Notes: generated by a model from the letters alone, not told the origin. A stretch of DNA of 64,000 nt from DATEOR01 sp963841425 (GCA_963841425.1 CAWJCL010000002.1:248001-312000); one strand, 5' to 3'; shown: positions 50,784 to 59,474, counted from the first letter of the stretch. Translations and numbers: made by a program.

Positions 50784-52858
50784 TGTCGGCCCCCGTGCAG
50801 CGCCGCCCACAGGCGCTCCTCGGTGAACGGTGGATCGAGCCCGTGCAGTCCTTCCGCGGCGAGCGCGTCGGCGACGGCGTTCGCGACCGCAGCCGGAGTC
50901 CCGATCGCCCCGGCCTCCCCTACGCCCTTGGTCCCCAGCGGGGTGTGTGGAGACGGAGTCTCCAGGAACGCGGTCGCGAGCGGCGGAACCTCGGCCGCGG
51001 TCAGAAGCTTGTAGTCGGCGAAGGAGGCGGTGCGCGGCTGGCCCTCTTCGTCGAAGACCGCCTCCTCGACGAGGCACTCTCCTAGGCCCTGGATCACCGC
51101 GCCCGCGACCTGGCCTTCGGCGAGGAGCGGGTTGACGACGGTGCCCGGATCGTCGGCGGCGGCGAGCCCGAGGACGTGCAGGCGACCGGTCTCGCGCTCG
51201 ATCTCGACGGCGGCCGCGTAGGCGCCCGAGGAGAAGAGGAGCGGGGACTCGAAGCGAGCCTCGGCGCGCGTGCCACCCGACTCGCGCAGCTCCCGGCACG
51301 CCGCGACGATCGCCGACCCGCCCATCGCCACCGAACGGCTCGCGAACGTGCCTACCCCGGCGGGAACCTCGTGCGAGTCGCCCCAGACGACGGTGACGTT
51401 CTCGGGCGTCACGCCGAGCTCGTCGGCGGCGATCTGGGCGAAGGTGGTCTCGTGCCCCTGCCCGTGTGGGGACGACCCCGTGCGGACGACGACGCGGCCG
51501 TCCCCGGCCAGCTCGACGCTCGCGCTCTCCCAGAGCCCGCCGCAGCGCTCGATCACCATACCGGCACCGACCCCGGCCACGCGGCCCTCGGCGCGCGCCC
51601 GCTCGACGTCGGCTTGCCGCTCCTCCACCGCGAGAAGCTCGAGCGCGCGGTCGAGGCAGCGCTCGAAGTCGCCCGAGTCGTACGTCCAGCCGAGCGCGGT
51701 CTCGTAGGGGAAGGCGTCGCGCGGGACGAAGTTGCGGCGGCGGAGCTCGAACGGATCGATGCCGAGCTCGCGCGCCGCCTGCTCGACGAGACGCTCGATC
51801 ACCAGTGCCGCCTCCGGCCGCCCGGCCCCGCGATACGGCCCGGTCGGAGGCCTATTCGTCGCCGCGCCGACGAGCGTCACCTCGGCGGCCGGGATCGCGT
51901 AGGCGCCGGCGAGGAGCATCGCGGTCGTGTGCGCGGGCACGGCCGTCGTCGGGTAGAGGTAGGCGCCCAGGTCGGCGTAGAGGTGCGCCCGGAGCGCGAG
52001 GAAGCGCCCGTCGGCGGAGACGGCGAGCTCCGCGTCCGCCTCGAGGCCGCGGCCCTGGTAGGCGGCGAGGAAGTTCTCGAGGCGGTCCTCGACCCACTTC
52101 ACAGGCCGCCCGAAGCGCATGGCCGCCGCCGCGACGGCGACCACCTCCGGCCCGATCGCGCCCTTGCTCCCGAAGGCCCCGCCGACGTCGGGGACGACGA
52201 TGCGGATCCGGGCCGGGTCGCGCCCGAGAGCGTGCGCGAGCTGCGCCAGCGGGCGGTGCGGGTCCTGCGCGGAGCAGTGGACGACGAGCATGTCCTCGTC
52301 CGGCTCGTAGACGGCGAGCGCGCCGCGGCCCTCGATTGGCGCGGCGACGAGGCGCGGGATCGAGAAGGAGCAGGAGACGACGCGATCGGCGGCGGCGAAC
52401 GCGCCGTCGACGTCGCCGCTCGCCTTCGACCAGCGTGCGTGAACGTCCTCCTCTCCGACCGCGCGAGGGTCGAGCAGCGGCAGGAGCGGCTCGTAGCGGA
52501 CGTCGACGAGCTCGGTCGCGTCCTCGGCCTCGGCACGGCTGGCGGCTGCAACGAGCGCGACCGGCTCGCCGACGTAGCGGACGGAGCCGCGCGCGAGCAC
52601 CGGGTGGCCGGCCTCGGCAACGACGCCGTCCTCGATGCTCCCGGCCGGAAGGGGGCCGACGGCCTCGAAGTCGGCGCCCGTGAGGGCGGATGTGCCCGCG
52701 CCGACGTCGATCCCGACGATGCGGGCGTGCGCGTGCGGGCTGCGCACGAAGGCGACATGCAGGGCGTCTTCGGCGTCGAGGTCGGGGAGGTAGCGGGCGC
52801 GGCCGGTGAGGAAGCGGACGTCCTCGGCGCGCGGGAGCGGGCGGCCGACGTATTTCAC
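50780..52858 (-). CDS. Molybdenum hydroxylase large (molybdopterin-cytosine) subunit
   Basis: 692 residues, a little shorter than typical (about 770-800). The active-site loop is PYRGAGR (341-347), the form II/xanthine-oxidase type, not the AYRCSFR of true CO dehydrogenase. The cofactor loops FGSKGAIGPEV and GQGHETTFAQIAADELGV and the catalytic Glu in GTKGVGEAGAIG are present. It hydroxylates an aromatic or N-heterocyclic substrate (substrate unknown). Its start overlaps the Gfo/Idh gene end, in a cluster of catabolic genes. Confidence 0.9.
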   Translation of the reverse strand: MKYVGRPLPRAEDVRFLTGRARYLPDLDAEDALHVAFVRSPHAHARIVGIDVGAGTSALTGADFEAVGPLPAGSIEDGVVAEAGHPVLARGSVRYVGEPVALVAAASRAEAEDATELVDVRYEPLLPLLDPRAVGEEDVHARWSKASGDVDGAFAAADRVVSCSFSIPRLVAAPIEGRGALAVYEPDEDMLVVHCSAQDPHRPLAQLAHALGRDPARIRIVVPDVGGAFGSKGAIGPEVVAVAAAAMRFGRPVKWVEDRLENFLAAYQGRGLEADAELAVSADGRFLALRAHLYADLGAYLYPTTAVPAHTTAMLLAGAYAIPAAEVTLVGAATNRPPTGPYRGAGRPEAALVIERLVEQAARELGIDPFELRRRNFVPRDAFPYETALGWTYDSGDFERCLDRALELLAVEERQADVERARAEGRVAGVGAGMVIERCGGLWESASVELAGDGRVVVRTGSSPHGQGHETTFAQIAADELGVTPENVTVVWGDSHEVPAGVGTFASRSVAMGGSAIVAACRELRESGGTRAEARFESPLLFSSGAYAAAVEIERETGRLHVLGLAAADDPGTVVNPLLAEGQVAGAVIQGLGECLVEEAVFDEEGQPRTASFADYKLLTAAEVPPLATAFLETPSPHTPLGTKGVGEAGAIGTPAAVANAVADALAAEGLHGLDPPFTEERLWAALHGGRQ

Positions 52859-53829
52859 AGCGCGTCCTCGATCACACGGAGGGCGGCAATGGCCTCCGCC
52901 GCTCCCGTCTCCGGCTGGGCGTCGCCGCGCACCGCGCGCGCGAACTCGCCGAGCTCCTCGGCGAGCGGGTCACGCTGCGGGAAGTCGACCTCGTCGCGCG
53001 CATCCTTTCGCCGCAGGACGAGCGTGCTCGCCCCGTCGGCCTTTTCGGCCTGCGGCCAGACCGACATGTCGATCTCGTACTCGAGCACCGCCTCCGTGCC
53101 GAGGAGGCGCAGCGAGTAGGTCGGCGGCGAGACGTAGCTCCCCGCGATGACGCCGCGGGCGCCGTCCGCGAACTCCACCGCGACGACGCCGACGTCGTCC
53201 GCCTCGGCCTCGGTGACGACGTGGCCGAAGGTGCCGAGCGAGCGGACGATCGGCCCGAGCCAGTAAGCCAGCGTGTCGGCGTGGTGGACGCCGAGCTGAA
53301 GGAGCGGACCGCCGCGGTTCCGATCGCGATGCCAGCGCCACGCGCCGGGGTTGAGCCGCGCCGCGAGCGACCAGTTCGCTTCGGCGAGCACAACGGTGCC
53401 GAGCACGCCTTCGTCGACGAGCTCCTTCGCTCGGCGGGCGGCGCCGAGGCGGCGCATGCCGTGGCCCACGGCGAGGACGAGGCCGGACGCGGCGAAGGCA
53501 GCCCGCATGCGCTCCGCAGCCGCAACGGTATCCGCGATCGGCTTCTCGACGAAGGCGTGGCGCCCGCGCTCGACGCACGCGAGCGCCTGCCCGGCGTGTA
53601 CGTCGTTGGGGGTGACCAGGAGGACGGCCTCGACGTCGGGGTGCTCGACCGCGACTTCGAATGAGTCAGCCGCCTCGATCCCACGCTCTCGCGCGAACGC
53701 GCGCCGACGCTCCTCGTCGCGCCCGTAGCAGGTGACGAGCCGGAGGCCCGGCGCTCGCGCGGCTGCGTCCGCGATCCGCGGTCCCCACATCCCGCTCGGC
53801 CCGATGAGCGCCGCGCCGACCACCTTCAT
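52855..53829 (-). CDS. Gfo/Idh/MocA-family oxidoreductase
   Basis: 324 residues. The N-terminal nucleotide-binding fold has VGAALIGPSGMWGPRIADAA, then LVTPNDVHAGQAL and the catalytic EKP in RHAFVEKPIAD. The C-terminal substrate domain has GGPLLQLGVHHADTLAYWLG with the catalytic His/Asp region. This family oxidises sugars, inositols and related compounds with NAD(P); the first glycine motif here (GPSGMWG) departs a little from the usual GxGxxG. It overlaps the genes on both sides by 4 bp. Confidence 0.9.
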   Translation of the reverse strand: MKVVGAALIGPSGMWGPRIADAAARAPGLRLVTCYGRDEERRRAFARERGIEAADSFEVAVEHPDVEAVLLVTPNDVHAGQALACVERGRHAFVEKPIADTVAAAERMRAAFAASGLVLAVGHGMRRLGAARRAKELVDEGVLGTVVLAEANWSLAARLNPGAWRWHRDRNRGGPLLQLGVHHADTLAYWLGPIVRSLGTFGHVVTEAEADDVGVVAVEFADGARGVIAGSYVSPPTYSLRLLGTEAVLEYEIDMSVWPQAEKADGASTLVLRRKDARDEVDFPQRDPLAEELGEFARAVRGDAQPETGAAEAIAALRVIEDAL

Positions 53830-55013
53830 GCTGCGGCGACGAGGGGCTCGAGCGGCACGGCGTGGAGCGACTCCGCGCCTGCCTCGCGGACGATCGTCAG
53901 ATCGCCGAGCTGGAGACCCATGCGCTCGTCGGGCGTGACGGGGTTCGGCTGGATCACGACGGCGCTGTGGAGGTCAAAGCGTGCGCCCCCGTCCTCGGGC
54001 GGATGGCGCAGCTGGCTGCGGTCGACGATCGGAGGCATGATGTCGACCCCGTAGCCGTGCACGAGGTCGTCGTAGATCTCGAGACCGGCAGCGCGAATCG
54101 GCTCGGCCGCCGCGATCACATCCGCCTCGGTTGCGTCCGGGCGCAGCACGCCGCGGATCGCCTCGTACGAGGCGAGCGCCGCGTCGAAGAGTTCCTGCCA
54201 CTCGGCCGTGGGCTCGGCGCCGACGAAGACCGGCCTCTGGATCTGGCCCGTATAGCCCCAGTAGGAGGCGCTGAACTCGGTGATGATGACGTCGCCGCGC
54301 CCAATCCGTCGGCGCGAGGGGTTCTGCGCGGGCAGGCATCCGTTGGGGTCGTCCATAGCCATCGAACGCAGGAACATGATGCGCGGCAGGCCGCCGGCGG
54401 GACGGTATGCGACCTCGGCCAGGGCGACGAGCTCGACGTCGGTCATGCCCGGCCTGGCCCCCTCGGCCAGGGCGAGGACGGCACGGTCGGTGAGCTCTGC
54501 GGCCCTGCGGAGCCAGTCGATCTCCTCTTCCGACTTGACGGTGCGCAGGCGCTGGAAGCGGGCGGTGACGTCGACGAGTTCGAGGTCGGGCAGCTCGGCG
54601 CGCAGGCGCTCATGGTGCGCGTACGGCATCCCCATCGAAAACTTCGAGTTGACGCCGACCAGGCCGGCGCGCCCGCTCGTCACCCCGAGGTCGCGCAGGC
54701 GGGCGGCGACCTTCTCCGCCGGGTCGTAGCCGCCCCACTCGATCAAGGGCACGTCGCTCACCTCGCGCGCATTCGGGACATGGTTGGTGAGCCCGGTGTA
54801 GAGCGCCGTCTCGAGCGCCTCGTCGGCGGGCACAACGAGGTAGCAGTGATGGAGGTCGAGGTGGTTGGAGAGCCAGAAGGCATTCGCCATGTTGCCGCGG
54901 CTCACGCCGGAGTTGCCGAAGACGACGAGGGCGCCCAGCTCCTCCTCGCGCATGCGCCCGCGCGCGAGCGCGAAGCGCCGCTCCATCTCCGCAGGCGAGA
55001 ACCTATCCCACAC
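53826..55013 (-). CDS. M24-fold (creatinase/Xaa-Pro peptidase-like) protein with altered metal ligands
   Basis: 395 residues. The creatinase-type N-terminal domain (about 1-130) and pita-bread C-terminal domain are clear (RTVKSEEEIDWLRRAAELTD; HGYGVDIMPPIVDRSQL). Of the five M24 metal ligands, the first Asp pair is replaced (IITEFSASYWGYTGQIQRP in place of DxG...D), and the IEPG glutamate reads IQPN. Only the HGYG His is clearly kept. It may be a metal-free enzyme like creatinase or act on a substrate in another way. It sits in a catabolic operon between an oxidoreductase and a hydrolase. Confidence 0.85.
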   Translation of the reverse strand: MWDRFSPAEMERRFALARGRMREEELGALVVFGNSGVSRGNMANAFWLSNHLDLHHCYLVVPADEALETALYTGLTNHVPNAREVSDVPLIEWGGYDPAEKVAARLRDLGVTSGRAGLVGVNSKFSMGMPYAHHERLRAELPDLELVDVTARFQRLRTVKSEEEIDWLRRAAELTDRAVLALAEGARPGMTDVELVALAEVAYRPAGGLPRIMFLRSMAMDDPNGCLPAQNPSRRRIGRGDVIITEFSASYWGYTGQIQRPVFVGAEPTAEWQELFDAALASYEAIRGVLRPDATEADVIAAAEPIRAAGLEIYDDLVHGYGVDIMPPIVDRSQLRHPPEDGGARFDLHSAVVIQPNPVTPDERMGLQLGDLTIVREAGAESLHAVPLEPLVAAA

Positions 55014-56052
55014 GCCGAAGCTCCTCGGCGAGCCAGTCGGCCACGAGCGGGCGGTACTTGTACGGAATGTTGTTACAGACGTGGTTGCCCTCCTCGTAGA
55101 GGACGAAGCGGCCCTGCACGGCCTCGTCGGCGATCCGCTTCGTCTGCTCCCAGGGGATGAGGCGGTCGCGCTTGCCCGTGACCATGAGTGCGGGCCGGTC
55201 GAGGTCGGCGATCACCGGCGCGAGGTCGAGCTGTATGGCCTTCGTGCGCGCGTCCTCCTCGTCCGCCGCCCCTGAGTGGTGCGTGAACGCCTCGCGTGTG
55301 AGCGGGGGCAGCCCGTCCCAGCACTCGCCGAAATTGAAGGCGCCGCTCACCCCGGCGACGGCGAGGAGTCGAGGTTCGCGCGCGGCCGCCCGCGGCGCGT
55401 AATAGCCGCCGAGCGAGACGCCGCAGGCGCCGACCGGCCCGTCCCACGCGAGCGCGTCGAGCGCAGCCGCGACCGCCGCTTCGTAGTCGGCCCGGATGTG
55501 GGTCGCGAAGCCGCTCTCGCCCTGGCCGGGGCCGTCGAAGGAGAACGCCGCCAAGCCGCGTTGCAGGAAGACCTCCTCCCAGTTGAAGAACTCCTCCTTC
55601 GTCGAGTCGAGGCCCGGCAGGAGGAGGACGAGCGGCGCGCCGTCCGCGCCGGCCGGCCGGCGCAGGTTGCCGACGAGGGTCCCGTCTTCGAAGGGGACCT
55701 CGATTCGCTCGGCGGCCGGGTCGAGGTGCCGGTGCGCGGCGTAGATCGCCGCCTTCGCGCGTTCGGTCGCGTCGCGGTGCCGGTCGAGATCGACGAGCCA
55801 GACGAACTTCGCGAAGTGGTAGCAGAGGGCCGCCCGCACCCAGGCCTCCCCGGCGGTGCGCCCGTTCCCCACAGCCTCCGCTTCCTCAGCGAGTCCCCGG
55901 TGCTTCTCGCCCGTCGCGACCCAGGACGGGAGCCAGTCCTCCCAGCGCTCGAGTCCCGACGTCGTGCGCAGGAAGTCGTTGAAGTCGACACCCTGGGAGA
56001 CGAAGCGCGGCGCCCAGTTGTCGATGGCCGCCTGGACGCGCCGGTCAGGCAC
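55003..56052 (-). CDS. Alpha/beta hydrolase (2,6-dihydropseudooxynicotine-hydrolase-like)
   Basis: 349 residues. A helical N-terminal part (about 1-110) is followed by the hydrolase fold: oxyanion region LLLPGLDSTKEEFFNWEEVF, nucleophile Ser in GACGVSLGGYYAPRA, Asp in VTGKRDRLIPW and His in EEGNHVCNNIPYKYR. The N-terminal cap domain and the GLDSTKEE motif are like the C-C-bond hydrolase of nicotine breakdown and related esterases. The substrate here is unknown. It overlaps neighbours on both sides by 8-11 bp. Confidence 0.85.
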   Translation of the reverse strand: MPDRRVQAAIDNWAPRFVSQGVDFNDFLRTTSGLERWEDWLPSWVATGEKHRGLAEEAEAVGNGRTAGEAWVRAALCYHFAKFVWLVDLDRHRDATERAKAAIYAAHRHLDPAAERIEVPFEDGTLVGNLRRPAGADGAPLVLLLPGLDSTKEEFFNWEEVFLQRGLAAFSFDGPGQGESGFATHIRADYEAAVAAALDALAWDGPVGACGVSLGGYYAPRAAAREPRLLAVAGVSGAFNFGECWDGLPPLTREAFTHHSGAADEEDARTKAIQLDLAPVIADLDRPALMVTGKRDRLIPWEQTKRIADEAVQGRFVLYEEGNHVCNNIPYKYRPLVADWLAEELRRVG

Positions 56053-57592
56053 GGGCGACCACCTCCTCGAGCGACGCGCCGAGGTCTTCCAGCAGGACGG
56101 CGGCCGTGTTCCGCCCAGGAGCGGCGGAGACCGAGCCGCCCGGGTGCGTCGTGGCGCCCGTCTGGTAAAGGCCGGGAATCGGCGTACGCGGCTGAAAGCG
56201 GAGCGCGCCGGACTGCGAGGGCGAGAGGTCGCCGCCGTGGCAGGTTCCGTGCCAGTTGTGCGCGTTCATGCGCTCGAGGTCGACCGGGCTCTTCACCACC
56301 CGCGCGAGGATCGTCTCGTCGGTCAGGTTGGGCGCGAAGCGGCGAAGCTGTGCGAGGTTGCGCTCGGCCGCCTCCTCCTTGACCTCGTCCCAGCGCTCGG
56401 GGCCTCCGTCGGCGAGCTCGTAGGGCTGGAAGCCGATCACCTTGAGTGTGTGCCGACCGTCCGGAGCGCGCGACGGGTCGGCGACGGACCCGCACACGAC
56501 GAGGAGGACGGGATCGTCATCCGCGAGGAGCCCGCGCTCGGCGTCCGGCCCCATGCGCAGGAGCCGGTCGACCGAGGGCGCGACCCCCGAGGCGACGGGC
56601 GCGATGGTGCCGCCGTCGACCCGGAACGCGGGCGCCTCGGTCGTCGCCAGGTGCGTGGGGAAGAGCGCGAGGCCGGGGCGCCAGGTCTCGACTCCGTGGC
56701 GGAAGTCGTCCGACCAAAGGTCGTCCGGGGCCATCTCCAGCAGGTGCTTGGGGTGGATCGTGGAGACGACCGCGCGGTTCGCGCGGTAGGTCTCTCCGTC
56801 CTCGGTCTCGACCCCGGCGCAGCGTCCGTTCTCGAGCACGAGCCTGGCCACGCGTGTGCCGGTGACGATGGTGCCGCCGCGTTCCTCGATGAGGCGCGCG
56901 AGCGCAAGCGGGAGCGCGGCCGAGCCCCCGCGCGGGAGCGTCCAGCTGTGCTGCTGGCGCCCGTAAGTGAGGGAATAGGCGAGTGCCCCAGTGCCCGGGC
57001 GGTCGGCAGGCTGCACGGTCATGACGCTCATCCAGAGCATGAAGGCCTGCGTGTGCTCGTCCTCGAACTCGGCGCGGACGACGTCCCAGGCGCTCATGGC
57101 GAGCCGCCGGCGCCATCGGCCGTCCAGGGCCTCCTCGGGACGCGCGGCGCCTCCGACCGGATTGTTGCGGTAGGCGCCGAAGACGCTCTTGGCCGCGTCG
57201 TAGTCGTCGATCAGACGGCGGTAGGCACGGGCATCGCGGTGCGAGAACTTGGCGAACTCCTCACAGGTGCGGTCGAGATCGCGCCACTGTGTGAGCCAGG
57301 TGCCGTCCGTGAAGGGGATGTGGACGACCGGGTCGGGATGGATGTACTCGAGCCCGTAATCCTCGAGCCCGAGCTCAGGGACGGCGGGGCTCGCCTGAAT
57401 GAGGTTGTGGGCGGTCGAGCACGAGTCGTGGAGGAAGCCGGGCAGGGTCAGCTCCTCCGTCGCCGTGTTGCCGCCGACCACGGGGCGGGCTTCGAGGACG
57501 AGCACCTCGTACCCGGCACGGGCGAGGTAGGCGGCGGTGACGAGGCTGTTGTGGCCGGCGCCGGCGACGACGACATCCGCGGTCACGGTCAT
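56045..57592 (-). CDS. Phytoene-dehydrogenase-like FAD oxidoreductase
   Basis: 515 residues. The FAD-binding fold at the N-terminus is ADVVVAGAGHNSLVTAAYLA and EARPVVGGNTATEELTLPGF; the C-terminal end has GLYQTGATTHPGGSVSAAPG, typical of this amine-oxidase/carotenoid-desaturase family. It likely oxidises a C-C or C-N bond of a hydrophobic substrate with FAD. It is the first gene of the minus-strand operon; its ATG is only 17 bp from the oppositely oriented CMD-like gene, so the two may share a compact promoter region. Confidence 0.9.
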   Translation of the reverse strand: MTVTADVVVAGAGHNSLVTAAYLARAGYEVLVLEARPVVGGNTATEELTLPGFLHDSCSTAHNLIQASPAVPELGLEDYGLEYIHPDPVVHIPFTDGTWLTQWRDLDRTCEEFAKFSHRDARAYRRLIDDYDAAKSVFGAYRNNPVGGAARPEEALDGRWRRRLAMSAWDVVRAEFEDEHTQAFMLWMSVMTVQPADRPGTGALAYSLTYGRQQHSWTLPRGGSAALPLALARLIEERGGTIVTGTRVARLVLENGRCAGVETEDGETYRANRAVVSTIHPKHLLEMAPDDLWSDDFRHGVETWRPGLALFPTHLATTEAPAFRVDGGTIAPVASGVAPSVDRLLRMGPDAERGLLADDDPVLLVVCGSVADPSRAPDGRHTLKVIGFQPYELADGGPERWDEVKEEAAERNLAQLRRFAPNLTDETILARVVKSPVDLERMNAHNWHGTCHGGDLSPSQSGALRFQPRTPIPGLYQTGATTHPGGSVSAAPGRNTAAVLLEDLGASLEEVVARA

Positions 57593-57609
57593 CGGCTAGC
57601 CTCCCATCC

Positions 57610-58188
57610 ATGGCCCGCATCAGCTACGTGGATCCGGCCTCGATCTCCGATCCGGAGCTCGCCTCCGACATGGAGCACTCGCGGCGCTACGGGACGCCGC
57701 GGCCCGAGACCCAGGCGATCCGCTTCCACGTCCCCACGGTCGCCAAGGCCTTCATGCGGCCGTGGAAGACGATCTTCCGCGAAGGGCAGGTGGAGCACTC
57801 CCTCAAGGAGCTCTGCCGTGTCTACGTCTCGAAAACCATCGAGTGCGACTACTGAGGGACGCAGCGGTCTCTCCGGGGCGGAGAGCAAGGGCTGACGGAG
57901 GCGGACTACGAAGAGCTTCTCGAGTTCGAGCGCTCCGACCGCTTCACTGACCGCCAAAAGGCCGCTCTCCTCTACACCAGCATGCTCGTCTGGAACCCCG
58001 AAGGCGCCGACGACGCCGTCTGGGCGCGCCTCCGGGAGCACTTCTCCGACGCCGAGATCGTCGAGCTCGGGCAGTTCGTCCAGCTGACCTTCGGCCAGCA
58101 GCGCGTGATCAAGACGTGGGGCGTCGGCCACGGGGAGATCCTGGCGGACACGACCGGCGGCCTCGCGGCCGAGGAGGTGGCCGACTAG
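57610..58188 (+). CDS. CMD/AhpD-like protein with in-frame UGA at a CxxU motif (putative selenoprotein)
   Basis: One open frame from ATG 57610 to TAG 58188 (192 residues), interrupted only by TGA at 57853-57855 (codon 82). The sequence before it (VSKTIECDY) and after it (GTQRSLRGGEQGLTEADYEE) continues the carboxymuconolactone-decarboxylase family, where this place is a Cys in a C-x-x-C motif, so the site would read C79-D-Y-U82. The downstream 110 codons are well preserved (ALLYTSMLVWNPEGADDAVW, VELGQFVQLTFGQQRVIKTW) with no other stop. A SECIS-like stem-loop follows. The protein is probably redox-active. If the UGA ends translation, it would be an 81-residue, inactive fragment. Its partner gene begins immediately after its stop. 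Confidence 0.8.
57862..57894 (+). promoter_or_regulatory. SECIS-like stem-loop after the UGA codon
   Basis: Beginning 6 nt after UGA, CAGC (57862-57865) pairs with GCTG (57891-57894). After a small internal loop (GGT / CAAGG), CTCTCCG (57869-57875) pairs with CGGAGAG (57879-57885), closing on a GGG loop. The apical loop is about 20 nt from the UGA. Bacterial SECIS elements have this location (about 16-37 nt), a short stem and a G-containing apical loop. It is within coding sequence. Confidence 0.65.
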
Positions 58189-58575
58189 GTGGCGCACCTG
58201 CCCGGCACCGAGCACGATGTGAGGACGCTCGTTCCCGCCGCCGACGAGTCCTACCGCTTCATGCGGGACAACGTCCTGCGCGACGGGCTCCTCGATCCTG
58301 CCCTGAAGGACCTCTGCTCCCGCTATCTCGCCGACGACCCCGAGGCGACCGACCTGACCCGCTTCGAGGGACGTGAGTTGCTCGCGCTCCGCTGGGCGCA
58401 TGCGATCGCCTGGGACTCCTCGGCGGCCGACGACGAGCTCTGGCAGTCCCTCCACGCCGAGTTCTCCGAGCCCGAGCTCGTCGAGCTCGGCTGCGCCATC
58501 GGCTTCGAGCTCGGCCAGCAGCACTGGCGCCGCACCGTGGGGCTCCCGCCGCGCGATCACGAGCTCGGTTCCTGA
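58189..58575 (+). CDS. CMD-family paralogue lacking the redox motif
   Basis: 128 residues from GTG 58189, directly after the stop of the putative selenoprotein gene. The second half is clearly the same fold (ALRWAHAIAWDSSAADDELW, SLHAEFSEPELVELGCAIGF, ELGQQHWRRT). Where the first protein has CDYU, this one reads SRYLADDPEA with no CxxC. It may be a non-catalytic subunit of a heteromeric enzyme, as several CMD-like proteins form oligomers. Its 3' end overlaps the convergent amidohydrolase gene by 19 bp. Confidence 0.75.
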   Translation: MAHLPGTEHDVRTLVPAADESYRFMRDNVLRDGLLDPALKDLCSRYLADDPEATDLTRFEGRELLALRWAHAIAWDSSAADDELWQSLHAEFSEPELVELGCAIGFELGQQHWRRTVGLPPRDHELGS

Positions 58576-59474
58576 CCGAGCAGGCGGAGGGCGTTCCCCG
58601 CGAGGATCGCCGCTTCCTCGTTCGGCGAAAGCCCGAGCGCGCGCACGGGCTCGGCTGGGCGCTCGACGCCCATGTCGAATGGGTAGTCCGAGCCGCAGAG
58701 GACGCGCTCGGCGCCGGCGAAGTCGACCACCTGGCGGAGAAGGCCGACGTCATGCGTCACCGTGTCGTAGTGGAAGCGGCGAAGCGAGTCCTCCGGCGAC
58801 TCCACGAGCCGGGCGCGGGCCTGCGGCTGAAAAGAATGTGCGTGCCGGAGGCGACCCCTGAGCGCGAGGACGGCGCCTCCCGCATGGGCGAGCACGACAC
58901 GCAGGCGGGGGTGTGCCTCTGGAATGCCGGCCATGACCATGTGCGCGGCCGTGATCGTCGTCTCGACGGGGTTTCCGACCGCATTCCAGAGGTAGTAGTC
59001 GTCGAAGACCGGCAGGTTGAAGCCGCGCGTGGTCGGATGGACAAAGACGAGTGCCCGTGTCTCCTCGGCGGCAGCCCAGAAGTCGCGGAAGCGCTCGTGG
59101 CCGAGGTAGTCGCCGTCCACGGAGGCGGAGATCTCGACCCCGGCCAGACGACCGTCCGCCATCAGTTCGACGAGCGCTTCCGGCCGATCGAGATTGGCAG
59201 TGCCGAGCACAACGACCCGCTCGCCGGCCATCTCGGCGAGCGCCTCGTTCTGGCGCTCCGGCTCGCGCCCGAGGAGGGTCACCCAGGGGCAGAGGACGAC
59301 CTTGTCCACACCAGCCCGATCCTGCTCGGCGAGGATGGCCTCGAGATCGACGAACTCGCGTACGGCCGCGCGGATCTCCTTGCCCGCGAAGCGCACCACT
59401 TGCTTTCCGTCCTCCCAGGACACCTCCGCGCCGAGGCCGGGGGCGATGACATGAGCGTGGACGTCGACGACCAT
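58557..59474 (-). CDS. Amidohydrolase (ACMSD-like, Amidohydro_2)
   Basis: 305 residues from ATG 59474, which overlaps the EamA stop. The metal site is seen as VDVHAHVI (His6, His8), VFVHPT, VLAHAGGAV and the Asp in LCGSDYPFDMGVERP. This is the family of aminocarboxymuconate-semialdehyde decarboxylase and related zinc enzymes that decarboxylate or hydrolyse ring-cleavage products. Its role here is probably a late step in breakdown of an aromatic or heterocyclic compound. The open frame continues upstream, but that part is the transporter gene in another frame. Confidence 0.9.
   Translation of the reverse strand: MVVDVHAHVIAPGLGAEVSWEDGKQVVRFAGKEIRAAVREFVDLEAILAEQDRAGVDKVVLCPWVTLLGREPERQNEALAEMAGERVVVLGTANLDRPEALVELMADGRLAGVEISASVDGDYLGHERFRDFWAAAEETRALVFVHPTTRGFNLPVFDDYYLWNAVGNPVETTITAAHMVMAGIPEAHPRLRVVLAHAGGAVLALRGRLRHAHSFQPQARARLVESPEDSLRRFHYDTVTHDVGLLRQVVDFAGAERVLCGSDYPFDMGVERPAEPVRALGLSPNEEAAILAGNALRLLGQEPSS

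Noticed and set aside
50780..52858. Naming the Mo hydroxylase as CO dehydrogenase
   Set aside because: The active-site loop is PYRGAGR, not the Cys-containing AYRCSFR of CO-oxidising enzymes.
57610..57855. Treating the CMD gene as a complete 81-residue protein, or as a frameshift
   Set aside because: Coding continues in the same frame after the TGA; no indel is needed, only readthrough or a Cys/Sec codon.
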